NCBI RefSeq assembly: GCF_000429445.1 | Contig: NZ_AUBW01000015.1 | Coordinates: 1 to 64,000 of the forward strand | Reading direction: 5' to 3' | DNA length: 64,000 nucleotides | DNA from: Algoriphagus terrigena DSM 22685 | GTDB lineage: Bacteria; Bacteroidota; Bacteroidia; Cytophagales; Cyclobacteriaceae | The notes under the pieces: generated by a model | Database searches by the model: none | Told to the model about the DNA's origin: nothing | Seen by the model: only the letters and a program-made list of their open reading frames with translations | In this document: piece by piece, positions 16,097 to 24,951 of the stretch | How the letters are laid out: each line of letters opens with the position of its first letter | Position numbering within the stretch: position 1 is the first letter of the stretch | Program-made: the position numbers and the translations under genes

Positions 16097-16962
16097 CAGG
16101 AAAGGTGTTTTCGGTTTAAAATACTGCGGACGACCTCGGAAAGTGGAGTCTTCATCGAGATTCGGAGCAGCTGAACTTTCGGCAGCTGCAATCGCAGACT
16201 CAGTTCATCCAGGTAGGTTTTGAATTTTTTCTTAAACTCGGCCTGCACCGATTTGCCATCCTGGACAAATTCCTGATTCGACTCCAGATCCCGGAAGACA
16301 AAGTTTCCCTCCAAGTTGAAATCCAATTCCTGCTCTCCAAGCAACTGAATCAGCATGAGTTCCTTTCTGGGGTGTCGAAAGCCCGCAACCAGATTTTCCC
16401 ATTCGGTTTCCTTTTGCAAAAAATCAGAAACCCAAATGACCAACTCCCGATCTCTTCCCTGACTCAGCGCGTCCGGCAAGGACTCCAATGGCCAGGTGCC
16501 GTGCGCCTTTTCTTCTTCCAGATAGAAGAGTATCCGCTGAAAGCTCTTCGGTGTTGGCGACACCTTTTGCTCGATTTTCCCCTCGGAAAGCGTGTAATAA
16601 CTCAAGGCGTCTCCCTGCAAATAACCCAGATAGGCTAGTGAAGCGAGGAGATTTTTGGCGTAATCCAATCGGGAAAAGCCGTTTTCCACGTAGTTCATTG
16701 ACCCGGACAGATCGAGGATCAACCGGATGTGAAGGTTACTTTCCGTAGTGGATTCCTTGACCATGTACTTGCCCGAGCGGGAAAAATACTTCCAGTCAAT
16801 CCGCTTGAGATCATCGCCCGGCCGGTAGTGCCGGTATTGCTCAAACTCGCTCCCCACTCCCACCCGGATACCCGAATGGATGCCCTGTCGGAGTTGCTCG
16901 GAGATGAGTCGGGCAGACAGGCGGAGGTCGTTGAGCTTGATGATCTCCAGATTACTTGGCAT
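16096..16962 (-). CDS. DUF58 domain protein (vWA-like)
   Basis: A 288-residue protein with the DUF58 core GSEFEQYRHYRPGDDLKRIDWKYFSRSG near residues 38-65, followed by a von Willebrand A-like fold: RLILDLSGSMNY (about 80-91) provides a DxSGS metal site. No membrane helix is present, so it is likely a cytoplasmic partner of the MoxR ATPase. The gene overlaps the MoxR stop by 11 nt. In characterised MoxR systems the ATPase and vWA partner act together as a chaperone for metal insertion or protein assembly; the client here is unknown. Confidence 0.88.
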   Translation of the reverse strand: MPSNLEIIKLNDLRLSARLISEQLRQGIHSGIRVGVGSEFEQYRHYRPGDDLKRIDWKYFSRSGKYMVKESTTESNLHIRLILDLSGSMNYVENGFSRLDYAKNLLASLAYLGYLQGDALSYYTLSEGKIEQKVSPTPKSFQRILFYLEEEKAHGTWPLESLPDALSQGRDRELVIWVSDFLQKETEWENLVAGFRHPRKELMLIQLLGEQELDFNLEGNFVFRDLESNQEFVQDGKSVQAEFKKKFKTYLDELSLRLQLPKVQLLRISMKTPLSEVVRSILNRKHLS

Positions 16963-17944
16963 GAACCGGGGTCTGAGCTAGGATCTTGGAAATAATGAAA
17001 TCGGTGTCCAGCTGCTCCGCTTCCGCACGGAAATGGAGCGAAATCCGATGACGAAGCACCGGGAAAATCAAGTGCTCGATATCTTCAGGAATGACGGAAT
17101 AGCGGCCTTTGACGATCGCTCTCGCTTTGGCACAAAGCACCAAGGCCTGCCCGGCGCGGGTGCCCGCTCCCCATTCTACATAGTTTTTGACTTCCGGCAC
17201 GGTCGTGTTTTCCAGACGCGTCGCCCGAATCAGTCGAGTGATGTAGGCCAGCAAAGCGGAATCGAGGTGAACTTCTCTGGTCAGCGCCTGCAGTTGCCGT
17301 ATTTCCTCCCCACTCAGGACGGTCTCCGGCTTGCCGCGATACGTCCCAGTCGTCCTTTGCAAGACTTCCAATTCCTCCTGCTCGGAGGGATAGCCCAATT
17401 TGATATAGAGGAGAAAGCGGTCCAGTTGCGCTTCAGGAAGCGGATAGGTACCACTTTGCTCGATTGGGTTTTGGGTGGCAATGATCAAAAAAGGATCGGG
17501 CAAAGCGTAGTTTTTCCCGCCATAGGTCACCATTTTCTCTTGCATAGCTTCCAAAAGCGCCGCCTGGGTCTTAGGTGGAGTTCGGTTGATCTCATCCGCC
17601 AAGACCATATTGGCGAAGATCGGGCCCTGCGTAAATTGGAAAAATTTCTTGCCGGTGCTGTGATCTTCTTCCAACACCTCTGTGCCGACGATGTCGCCTG
17701 GCATCAGATCCGGCGTAAACTGAATCCGTTTGAAGCTCATCTCCATGACCTCAGAGATGGTCTTCACCATCAGCGTTTTGGCTAGTCCTGGTACTCCCTC
17801 GAGCAGACAGTGACCTCCGGCCAGAAACGTGATGATCACCTCGTCGAGGACTTCCTCCTGACCGACGATGACTTTGGCAATTTCTTTTTTCAGCAGGGGA
17901 ATCTTCTCCACCAGCTGTTGGTATTTTTTTAGGTCTGGTTCCAA
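16952..17944 (-). CDS. MoxR-family AAA+ ATPase
   Basis: A 330-residue AAA+ ATPase of the MoxR group. Visible motifs are Walker A GVPGLAKT (50-57), Walker B VLADEINR (about 113-120), sensor 1 ATQNP (about 156-160), and an arginine-rich C-terminal lid (VKGRYSVIPEDIEHLIFPVLRHRI). MoxR proteins act as chaperones that load metal or cofactors with vWA partners; the adjacent DUF58 and Bat genes fit this. It starts 7 nt after the DUF4159 stop, and the operon spacing indicates one transcript. Confidence 0.93.
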   Translation of the reverse strand: MEPDLKKYQQLVEKIPLLKKEIAKVIVGQEEVLDEVIITFLAGGHCLLEGVPGLAKTLMVKTISEVMEMSFKRIQFTPDLMPGDIVGTEVLEEDHSTGKKFFQFTQGPIFANMVLADEINRTPPKTQAALLEAMQEKMVTYGGKNYALPDPFLIIATQNPIEQSGTYPLPEAQLDRFLLYIKLGYPSEQEELEVLQRTTGTYRGKPETVLSGEEIRQLQALTREVHLDSALLAYITRLIRATRLENTTVPEVKNYVEWGAGTRAGQALVLCAKARAIVKGRYSVIPEDIEHLIFPVLRHRISLHFRAEAEQLDTDFIISKILAQTPVHAK

Positions 17945-17951
17945 GGTTGGT

Positions 17952-18566
17952 CTAGGTTAAGGCGTACACTACGATGTTGACTCCAAAGCGGGTGTTGTCG
18001 ATCTTGTTAAAGCGTTTGTTGCGAAAGTCGTAGTCCCATTCGCAGCCATAATCTTTGTTGCTGTAAAGCACTCCGATTCGCCCGTTGATCTCGACAGCTT
18101 TCAGGTAATCATGGATCAGATCGTCTCCCCAGCCATTCAGCTCAAAGGAAGTCGCGGGTGGGCCTTCTTCGAATTCGAAGAAACAGCGGTAGATCCAGTG
18201 GTCATTTGGGATTTTTTTCAGCGCATCCGCACTGAAGGTTCGGGTCATTTCTTCCTCAAAGGATTTGGCGAAAAGCCCGTCAATGTCATGGTTACAGTCA
18301 TCCACGAATACAAATCCGCCGCCCTCTACATAGGCTTTGAAATTGGCTCTTTCCTGCGTCGAAAACTCAACCAGCTTGTGTCCGCTGAGGTAGCAAAAGG
18401 GACTCTTGAAGATCTCATCACTGCTCAACTCAATGACCCGCTCCTTTTGATCGACAGGAATCGTCGTGTATTCAATCAGGCTGTGCAGGAGATTGGACGG
18501 CATGCGCTGATCCGTATCCCAATTGCCGGAGTTGTATTTGATACGTGTAAAGAAAAAAGGGGGCAT
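17952..18566 (-). CDS. DUF4159 domain protein
   Basis: A 204-residue protein made of a single DUF4159 domain, which has a glutamine-amidotransferase-like fold. The start MPPFFFTRIKYNSGNWDTD is typical: strand, then a WDTD loop. YVEGGGFVFVDDCNH (about 92-106) is the central nucleotide- or metal-like loop. No signal peptide is seen, unlike many DUF4159 proteins, which are exported. It lies between TldE (75 nt away, across heptamer repeats) and MoxR (7 nt). Function is unknown; its regular association with MoxR, DUF58 and TldD suggests a shared envelope process. Confidence 0.85.
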   Translation of the reverse strand: MPPFFFTRIKYNSGNWDTDQRMPSNLLHSLIEYTTIPVDQKERVIELSSDEIFKSPFCYLSGHKLVEFSTQERANFKAYVEGGGFVFVDDCNHDIDGLFAKSFEEEMTRTFSADALKKIPNDHWIYRCFFEFEEGPPATSFELNGWGDDLIHDYLKAVEINGRIGVLYSNKDYGCEWDYDFRNKRFNKIDNTRFGVNIVVYALT

Positions 18567-18578
18567 GTTTCGGAGTTT

Positions 18579-18641
18579 ACAGTGAACAGTGATCAGCTGG
18601 CAGAAAGACTGCTAACTGACCACTGCGAACTGCCTACTGAA
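18579..18641 (-). repeat. Five nnCAGTn heptamers at the TldE stop plus two in inverted orientation
   Basis: On the minus strand, directly after the TldE stop codon, come TTCAGTA, GGCAGTT, CGCAGTG, GTCAGTT, AGCAGTC (18641 to 18607). Further on, two ACAGTGA heptamers lie on the opposite strand (18579-18592), so the block could fold into a hairpin. It separates TldE from the DUF4159 gene inside an otherwise tightly packed operon. Confidence 0.8.
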
Positions 18642-19976
18642 TTAAACGGCGTCTGACAAACTGGAGAACGTGAAGTCTCTGATCTTCATCGGCGGAATCA
18701 TGCTGCCACCGACGCGCTGAGGCTTGCCCATCGCTTCGATGTTGTTGAGCATGATGATCGGGCTCTCGTTGAACCTGAAGTTTTTCAGCGGGAACTTGAT
18801 CTTGCCATCTTCGATGTAGAAAGTACCGTCACGGGTCAGACCGGTAAATAGCAAGGTCTGCGGATCAACTGCTCTGATGTACCAAAAACGGGTAACTAAA
18901 ACTCCTCTCTCAGTGCTTGCAATCATATCGGCAATCGACTGATCACCGCCGGAGAAGATATATCCTCCGCCGCCAAAGCCGCCTCCCGGTCTGGACAAAG
19001 GTGGAACCCCTTTCTTCTCTGCCCAATAGCGGGAATAGGAAAGGTTTTTCACCACGCCATTTTCAACCCAAACAGTCTTCTGTCTCGGCAATCCGTCGCT
19101 GTCCCATGGAGCCATCGGAATTTCGGTATTGGTCGGATCAGAAATGATCGTCACACGCTCGTCGAACAGCTTCTCGCCCAAGCGGGTTCCTCCGCCCTTT
19201 TTGCTCATATAGCTTCTGCCCTCATCGGCATTTCGCGCGTCGAATCCATTGGTCATCAGTCGCAGCAAATCTCCGGCTGCAGTCGGCTCGAGGATCACGG
19301 TGTATTTACCAGGCTCGATCGCTTGCGCATTCTTTGATGCCTGCGCTTTCTGCATGGCAACCGTGGTCACGTCCTTGGAATTCAATAGACTTACGTCGTT
19401 GAAATCGCGGATGGCATAGCCAGAACCGGTTCCGTCTTCTGTCCTAACCGTGACAGAAAAGTCAACCGAAGTACTGGTGTTGTATCCAAATTGTCCTTTG
19501 CTGTTACCAGAGGCTACAAATCCCGAGAAATCCTCCAAGTATCCGGCAGCGATCAGATTGGCAGCTGCGCAAGGCTCAATGGAGTCAATCGCCAATTGAG
19601 CGCGGTAGTCGGGGTCAATCTTGTCTGTGGCGGAGATAAATGTAGCTGACGCAGGATAAGTCTGGGGGCCTAGCATCGGCATGTATTCCGGATTTTCCGG
19701 AGCCAATTGGGCGATCTCTTCAGCCCTCTCAACGGCTTTTTTCAGGGATGCATCGTCCAGCTCATTGATGGATGAGGATCCGATTCTTTTTCCAAAAACA
19801 GAGGTGATATTCAATCGAATCTCGTTGGATTCACCGCTGGTACTTACTGTATTTCTTGCATAGCGGATGTTACCTGTCCTTCCGCCGAAAATCGAAACTT
19901 CCGTCTCGTCGGCTTTAGCATAAGACAGGGCTCTATCTATAATTTGCTTTGCTTCTTCTTTAGTCAAAATGGCCAT
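18642..19976 (-). CDS. TldE/PmbA-family protein (catalytically silent TldD partner)
   Basis: A 444-residue protein of the TldD/PmbA family. It has the N-terminal domain (KEEAKQIIDRALSYAKADETEVSIFGG) and the C-terminal barrel with a glycine-rich GGGFGGGGYIFSGGDQS near residues 325-341. It lacks the HExxxH zinc motif, as TldE subunits do. In E. coli TldD and TldE form a heterodimeric zinc protease that degrades unfolded peptides and matures microcin B17. Its start is 16 nt downstream of the tldD stop, and the two are surely co-transcribed. No signal peptide is seen, unlike its partner, which raises the question of where the two meet. Confidence 0.88.
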   Translation of the reverse strand: MAILTKEEAKQIIDRALSYAKADETEVSIFGGRTGNIRYARNTVSTSGESNEIRLNITSVFGKRIGSSSINELDDASLKKAVERAEEIAQLAPENPEYMPMLGPQTYPASATFISATDKIDPDYRAQLAIDSIEPCAAANLIAAGYLEDFSGFVASGNSKGQFGYNTSTSVDFSVTVRTEDGTGSGYAIRDFNDVSLLNSKDVTTVAMQKAQASKNAQAIEPGKYTVILEPTAAGDLLRLMTNGFDARNADEGRSYMSKKGGGTRLGEKLFDERVTIISDPTNTEIPMAPWDSDGLPRQKTVWVENGVVKNLSYSRYWAEKKGVPPLSRPGGGFGGGGYIFSGGDQSIADMIASTERGVLVTRFWYIRAVDPQTLLFTGLTRDGTFYIEDGKIKFPLKNFRFNESPIIMLNNIEAMGKPQRVGGSMIPPMKIRDFTFSSLSDAV

Positions 19977-19992
19977 AATTCTTGAGTTGGGG

Positions 19993-21636
19993 TTAAATAC
20001 TTCTTGCCGTATTGATCACATTCACGCCATCGAAACGTGTAGTCGAGCTGCCGTGAGAGACAGCGGAAGACTGAGACGGTTGTCCTTTGCCGTCAAAGAA
20101 AGTACCCATGAATCGGTAGTCGTCTTGGTCGCAAATAGCGGAACAGGAATTCCAAAACTCTTGGGTATTGGACTGATAGGCTACGTCCTCCAGCATGCCG
20201 GCGATCTTGCCGTCCTTGATTTCGTAGAATACCGTACCTCCAAATTGGAAGTTGTATCGCTGCTGGTCGATGGAAAACGAACCTCTGCCTAGGATGTAGA
20301 TCCCTTTCTCAACGTCCTTGATCATGTCCATCGGGTTCAGTTTCTCTTTACCCGGCTTCAGGGACACATTGGCCATTCTTTGGAACTGGACAGAACTCCA
20401 GTTGTCAGCGAAAGAGCAGCCATGGGATTCGTTTTCGCCCAAGATAGCCACTTGATCTCTGATCGCTTGGTAGTTCACCAAAACCCCGTCTTTGATCAGA
20501 TTCCATTCTTTGCATTTCACTCCTTCGTCGTCGTAGCCCATATTTCCCAAGGAATAAGGTTGGATTTTGTCCGCGATGACGTTGACGATATCCGAGCCGT
20601 ACTTGAAATCGCCGGACTTCCATTTGTCCAAAGTCGCGAAGCTCGTACCGGCGTAGTTTGCTTCATAGCCCAATACGCGATCCAGTTCCAGCGGGTGTCC
20701 GATGGACTCGTGGATAGTCAGTCCCAAGTGGTCTGGATCCAGTACCAAGTCATATTTGCCCGGGGTGACCGACTTGGCAGTGATTTTTTCCTTGGCCTGT
20801 TTGGCAGCGGTGATGGCATCCTCGACCATGTCATAGGAATACCTGTAGCTGTTAAACCCGGCGGCATTTGGGATTTTCTCCGAAGCCGTGCCATCCATGT
20901 ATTCATATCCCATACCCATAGGAGTACTGAGACCTTGTCTTGACCGGAAGCCTCCCGACTCTTTGTTGACAGCCGTCACGGTCAGGTTTGGCCACATGCG
21001 ATGCACATCCTGATCGATGTAGGAACCGTCGGTAGATGCGAAATACTTCTGCTCGTTGATCATGAACATCGCGGAGTTAACAAAAGCAGCGCCATTGTCC
21101 AAAGCGGCGTTGTTGGCAGCCAGCATCAGGTCGATCTTTTCCTTCACGGGGACCGCCATTGCGTTCTTCTTGATTGGGGTATTCCAGGTAACTTCGCCGT
21201 GGCCTTTCTCAGGTGCTAATACCACCGGCTCTTTTTGCAATTTGGAGTTTGCCTTAGCAATAGCGACGGCTGTTTCAGCGCATTTTTTGATCCCATCAGG
21301 AGTCACGTCCGACGTCGCGGAGAAGCCCCAGGTTCCATTGGCTATGACGCGAATCCCAACTCCAAAGGTCTCCTGGTTGGCGACGTTCTGGACGTTTTTC
21401 TCCCGTGTGAAGATGTTTTGCGACAAATACCTGCCGATACGCACGTCAGTGTAAGTTGCTCCTTTGCTTTTGGCCGCATTGAGCGCAGTGTCGGCCAGGA
21501 GTTTTTTGGCGGCTACGTCTATCCCTGGCTCAATCAGTCGCTCAGCAGACACGGGATTTCCCATCGCCATGACTCCAGGAGTCATCAGGGCTCCAAGCCC
21601 CAAGCCGGATAGGTGGATAAAATCTCTTCTTTTCAT
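19993..21636 (-). CDS. TldD-family zinc metallopeptidase with Tat-type signal
   Basis: A 547-residue protein. The N-terminus MKRRDFIHLSGLGLGALM has a twin-arginine motif followed by a hydrophobic stretch, a classical Tat signal. The catalytic motif HESIGHPLELDR lies near residue 308, with a downstream GNMGYDDEGVKCKEW and a Cys late in the chain (about 460-510) as in TldD. E. coli TldD is cytosolic, so export would be a departure. It is the first gene of the minus-strand operon running down to 11140. The 460 bp upstream are shared with the rnpB promoter region. Confidence 0.9.
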   Translation of the reverse strand: MKRRDFIHLSGLGLGALMTPGVMAMGNPVSAERLIEPGIDVAAKKLLADTALNAAKSKGATYTDVRIGRYLSQNIFTREKNVQNVANQETFGVGIRVIANGTWGFSATSDVTPDGIKKCAETAVAIAKANSKLQKEPVVLAPEKGHGEVTWNTPIKKNAMAVPVKEKIDLMLAANNAALDNGAAFVNSAMFMINEQKYFASTDGSYIDQDVHRMWPNLTVTAVNKESGGFRSRQGLSTPMGMGYEYMDGTASEKIPNAAGFNSYRYSYDMVEDAITAAKQAKEKITAKSVTPGKYDLVLDPDHLGLTIHESIGHPLELDRVLGYEANYAGTSFATLDKWKSGDFKYGSDIVNVIADKIQPYSLGNMGYDDEGVKCKEWNLIKDGVLVNYQAIRDQVAILGENESHGCSFADNWSSVQFQRMANVSLKPGKEKLNPMDMIKDVEKGIYILGRGSFSIDQQRYNFQFGGTVFYEIKDGKIAGMLEDVAYQSNTQEFWNSCSAICDQDDYRFMGTFFDGKGQPSQSSAVSHGSSTTRFDGVNVINTARSI

Positions 21637-22100
21637 TTAATGATTGGTTTTTTTAATGGCATTCCTTAACACTCGGTAGAATCTCGCATGATTAACTATC
21701 CTTCCAAAGGGGTAGATTTTCGGCACACTCGATTTCAATGATAGGGATTGTTTAATGGTTAGTTTATATTCTGTATGCCCTAATGTAATTCTATTCTCAG
21801 GTCAATTCCATGGAAATATTACAATTGCGGTTAAATGGGTTTAATCGGTGGAGTTTATTCCGTTTGGGTTTGATTTTTTTCGGATAGGCGGTTTTCAAAA
21901 GTGTCAAAACCATTCAAAAAACTACCGATTATTCATTTTTTGGGTGTTTGAGCAGGATCACTTGCCTCAACTTTTCAGTAGAAAAGTCCAGAACGGGAAA
22001 CAACGCTGAATGCCAGCACTTTCCAAAAACAACGAAAGCCAGAAAGACTCTTTGTAGGTCTGTGTCCTAACCTATGGGCAAAAATGCCGTACTTTGCACC
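21637..22100. other. Intergenic region between tldD and rnpB
   Basis: This 464-bp stretch is AT-rich and holds no ORF I can support. It must contain the divergent promoters for tldD and rnpB. A TACTTTG (22090-22096), close to TAnnTTTG but one base short, lies just before the RNase P RNA start. A small hairpin GGCAAAAATGCC is at 22077-22088. No convincing -33 box was found for either. Confidence 0.4.
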
Positions 22101-22519
22101 GTGCAAGTCGTCTTGCCGCTGTCCCGGTAGCTATCGGGAGAGAGGAAAGTCCGGGCAACACAGAGCACCATACTTCCTAACGGGAAGGCTTTCTGCTGGT
22201 GACGGCAGGAAGACAGATAGGGCCACAGAAACAAACCGCCCGTCGGCTTCAAGGCTTGCCAAGAATGTCGAAAGGTAAGGGTGAAAAGGTGGGGTAAGAG
22301 CCCACCGTTCCGATGGTGACATCGGAAGCTAGGCAAACCTTATGGGTTGAAAGGTCAAATAGGCCCCGGGCAAAGAGCTGCTCGTTCGATTTCTCCTTCG
22401 GGAGGATTCCGGGGTGGGTAGATCGATGGATCCCGATTGCGAAGTCGGGACTAGATAAATGGCAAGAGCCCATTTCCCCCGCGGAGATGGGATACAGAAC
22501 CCGGCTTACAGACTTGCAC
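22101..22519 (+). ncRNA. rnpB: RNase P RNA (class A)
   Basis: The catalytic RNA that trims the 5' leader from pre-tRNAs. Helix P1 is closed by GTGCAAGTC (22101-22109) and GACTTGCAC (22511-22519). The universal core elements are present: GAGGAAAGTCCGGGC (22142-22156), TAGATAAATG (22452-22461) and ACAGAACCCGGCTTACA (22494-22510). Length is about 419 nt, in the class A range. A short T-rich stretch (22520-22528) follows, but the next gene begins only 20 nt later, so read-through into it is likely. Confidence 0.96.
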
Positions 22520-22539
22520 TTTTTTCTTTACTTTACGCT

Positions 22540-23697
22540 ATGCCAAAGATTCTCATCATCGACGACGAGCGGTTTATCCGCGCTTCCCTTCGGGAAATTT
22601 TAGAATACGAAAAATTTGAAGTGTCCGAGGCCCAAGACGGCGAAGAAGGCTTGGCAAAAATACAGGAAGAAGACTTCGACTTGGTACTTTGCGATGTCAA
22701 GATGCCCAAGATGGACGGAATCGAAGTCCTCGATCACGCCAAAGCAATGGATCGCTCTCCGCAGTTTATCATGATCTCTGCACATGGCAGCATCGAGACT
22801 GCTGTGGAAGCCACCAAAAAAGGAGCTTTCGACTTCATTCCGAAGCCGCCCGACCTCAACCGTCTTTTGCTCACAGTCCGCAATGCCTTGGACAAAAAGC
22901 AATTGGTCACCGAGACTAAGGTGCTGAAGAAGAAGCTGTCCAAGAAGTTTGACATGGTCGGCGAATCTCCCGCCATCGCTCGAGTGAAAGATACCATCGC
23001 GAAAGTCGCTCCGACCGATGCCCGCGTCCTGATCACCGGCCCAAACGGCACCGGCAAAGAACTCGTCGCACACTGGATACATCAGAAAAGCAATCGTCAA
23101 TCGGAACCATTTGTGGCAGTAAACTGCGCAGCAATCCCGTCAGAACTGATTGAATCTGAACTTTTTGGACACGAGAAGGGAGCTTTTACTTCAGCACACA
23201 AGCAGCGCAACGGCAAGTTTGAGCAGGCTCAGGGAGGAACGCTCTTTATGGATGAGATAGGCGATATGTCTCTTTCGGCTCAATCAAAGGTGTTGAGGGC
23301 CTTGCAGGAGAACCTGATCAACCGGGTCGGGAGCGACCGGGACATCAAAGTGGACGTGCGGGTACTCGCAGCGACTAACAAGGATCTGAAGAAAGAGATT
23401 GAAGCGGGAAGGTTCAGGGAAGATCTATATCACCGACTGAGCGTGATCCTAGTGCAGGTACCAGCTCTGAAAGACCGCAAAGAAGATATTCCCCTGCTGG
23501 TGGATAAGTTTCTGGATGACATCGCTCAAGAAAACGGTGATGCCAAAAAAGGTATTGCTAAAGAGGCGCTGCTTATGCTTCAAGACTTCCCCTGGACAGG
23601 AAATATCCGTGAACTCCGGAACGTAGTGGAACGATTGGTGATTCTCGGCGAACCGGTAATCAGCCTGGAAGACATAAAAAAATATGCTGACTATTAA
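22540..23697 (+). CDS. Sigma-54-type response regulator without a DNA-binding domain
   Basis: A 385-residue regulator. A CheY-like receiver (1-118) has DDE near residue 9-11, phospho-acceptor Asp in LVLCDVKMPKMDG (about 54), and the IPKP Lys near 105. A sigma-54 activator AAA+ domain follows (about 140-375) with Walker A GPNGTGKE in place of the usual GESGTGKE, GAFTSA in place of GAFTGA, Walker B GGTLFMDEIGD and WTGNIRELRN. It ends ten residues after that domain, with no Fis-type HTH. It starts 21 nt after rnpB. A bidirectional terminator covers its last codons. Similar DNA-binding-less activators (FlgR, CtcC) act from solution. Confidence 0.9.
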   Translation: MPKILIIDDERFIRASLREILEYEKFEVSEAQDGEEGLAKIQEEDFDLVLCDVKMPKMDGIEVLDHAKAMDRSPQFIMISAHGSIETAVEATKKGAFDFIPKPPDLNRLLLTVRNALDKKQLVTETKVLKKKLSKKFDMVGESPAIARVKDTIAKVAPTDARVLITGPNGTGKELVAHWIHQKSNRQSEPFVAVNCAAIPSELIESELFGHEKGAFTSAHKQRNGKFEQAQGGTLFMDEIGDMSLSAQSKVLRALQENLINRVGSDRDIKVDVRVLAATNKDLKKEIEAGRFREDLYHRLSVILVQVPALKDRKEDIPLLVDKFLDDIAQENGDAKKGIAKEALLMLQDFPWTGNIRELRNVVERLVILGEPVISLEDIKKYADY

Positions 23698-23714
23698 CGG
23701 TCAGCATATTTTTT
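23676..23714. terminator. Bidirectional terminator shared by two converging genes, inside coding sequence
   Basis: AAAAAAATATGCTGAC (23676-23691) pairs with GTCAGCATATTTTTT (23700-23714) around an 8-nt loop; the A- and T-rich arm ends give a U-tract in both directions. The left arm encodes the last residues of the regulator and the right arm reaches the stop codon of the small lipoprotein. Confidence 0.85.
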
Positions 23715-23832
23715 AGCTATTGGATTTCTGCGCTGCGGGCGCTTTGGCGTAAGCCGGGCAAGGTTTGCTGGAGGCACATGCTCCCAAGGCTAAAATCCCA
23801 ACCAATAGTGCAATCGTCGCTAATCTTTTCAT
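23713..23832 (-). CDS. Very small lipoprotein, 39 residues
   Basis: A short gene with start ATG at 23830-23832 and stop TAA at 23713-23715. The peptide begins MKRLATIALLVGILALGAC, a textbook lipoprotein signal with Cys19. The mature peptide has 21 residues, with SSKPCPAYAKAP and a second cysteine. Such minute lipoproteins are common but rarely annotated in this phylum. It converges with the sigma-54 activator gene and shares its terminator. No function can be assigned. Confidence 0.75.
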   Translation of the reverse strand: MKRLATIALLVGILALGACASSKPCPAYAKAPAAQKSNS

Positions 23833-23883
23833 GTGTCAGTTTTTATACTTTTCAAATATGTCTATTAAATTTTAAGATAGCAA

Positions 23884-24882
23884 TTACTGCACCAACAAGT
23901 TGCAACCGCGGATCTCTGAGTTGTCAAAGCGTCCCAAGACCTCCAGAAACCCGTTTTCGTCAAACCTTCCCAAATCCTGTGTTTCGATAAAGGCGCAGGA
24001 ATGGAAGTTAGCCAAGTCGATGACATTGATCCCGCCCTGAGATCTGGACGACCAACTCAGGGGATCGTTCACATCCCGAAGCATCACGCGCATCGAGTCA
24101 GGAAGTGTATATTTCCCAGCTCCTTTGGAATACGCCTGAGACATCAGCTCGGTCATTCCATACTCGGAATGGATGGATTCCACTCCGAAAAATCCTTTGA
24201 GAACGTCATGCACCTCTTCCCGGATCATTTCTTTTCTCCTCCCCTTCATCCCACCGGTTTCCATTACGAGGAGATTTTCCATGGGAGAAAAATCCCTTCC
24301 CGAATCCGCCAAATCCAGCAACGCAAAGGTCACACCGAGCAGCAAAACCTTCTTTCCCCCGCTACTCTTAAGCAATGCCATCTTTTCCAGTAAATCATCC
24401 TGATTGTACAGGTAAAAGCCCGAATGGGTAGAATGAGAAGCATCGATGAAATGCTTGGCCATCGACACCAGGCTGCTCCCGGGTCGCTCTAGATAGGCGG
24501 GCAACAAAGCAAGAACATGATAATCGCTCAGGCTACCGTATTCCTTCTCGAATATCCGCTGCGAATGGCGCAAATACCACGATTCTGACCAGATGTAATG
24601 TTTGCTGGTGATCATCCCGGTGGTTCCACTACTGGAATAAAACGAGCTAAAATCTGAAGCTTGACCGCACACAACGGTAAAATCCTTAAAAAAACGGATC
24701 GGCAAAAACGGAATCGATTCGAGCGATTTTACCCGATTCGTCTCAATCTTCCGGGCTTTCAAGTAAGACTTATAAACCTCATTTTCAGAAGCTTGAAACT
24801 GAAACAATTCCAAAGCAAGTTCCTCGAATCGGCCAGCGTCCAAAATGGTGACCTTTTCCGAAAAACTTTTAAAATCTTGCAT
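23884..24882 (-). CDS. LuxE-like acyl-protein synthetase (adenylate-forming)
   Basis: A 332-residue protein of the acyl-protein synthetase family that includes LuxE. It has the adenylate-forming core: SSGTTG (84-89), a TGG motif in VMETGGMKG (about 205-213), and SEYGMTELMSQAYS (about 238-251), the usual acid/amide site. Late in the sequence LGRFDENGFLEVLGRFDNSEIRGC fits the hinge and C-terminal part. LuxE activates fatty acids; here no luxCDAB genes accompany it, so the acyl substrate is unknown. Bacteroidota have such genes near lipid or gliding loci, but none is seen here. Confidence 0.82.
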   Translation of the reverse strand: MQDFKSFSEKVTILDAGRFEELALELFQFQASENEVYKSYLKARKIETNRVKSLESIPFLPIRFFKDFTVVCGQASDFSSFYSSSGTTGMITSKHYIWSESWYLRHSQRIFEKEYGSLSDYHVLALLPAYLERPGSSLVSMAKHFIDASHSTHSGFYLYNQDDLLEKMALLKSSGGKKVLLLGVTFALLDLADSGRDFSPMENLLVMETGGMKGRRKEMIREEVHDVLKGFFGVESIHSEYGMTELMSQAYSKGAGKYTLPDSMRVMLRDVNDPLSWSSRSQGGINVIDLANFHSCAFIETQDLGRFDENGFLEVLGRFDNSEIRGCNLLVQ

Positions 24883-24951
24883 CGTTTTATATTTTGCGTT
24901 TTTACTGAGAAAAACTAACGTTATTTTCGGGAGTAAATTTACCTTCAGCCG

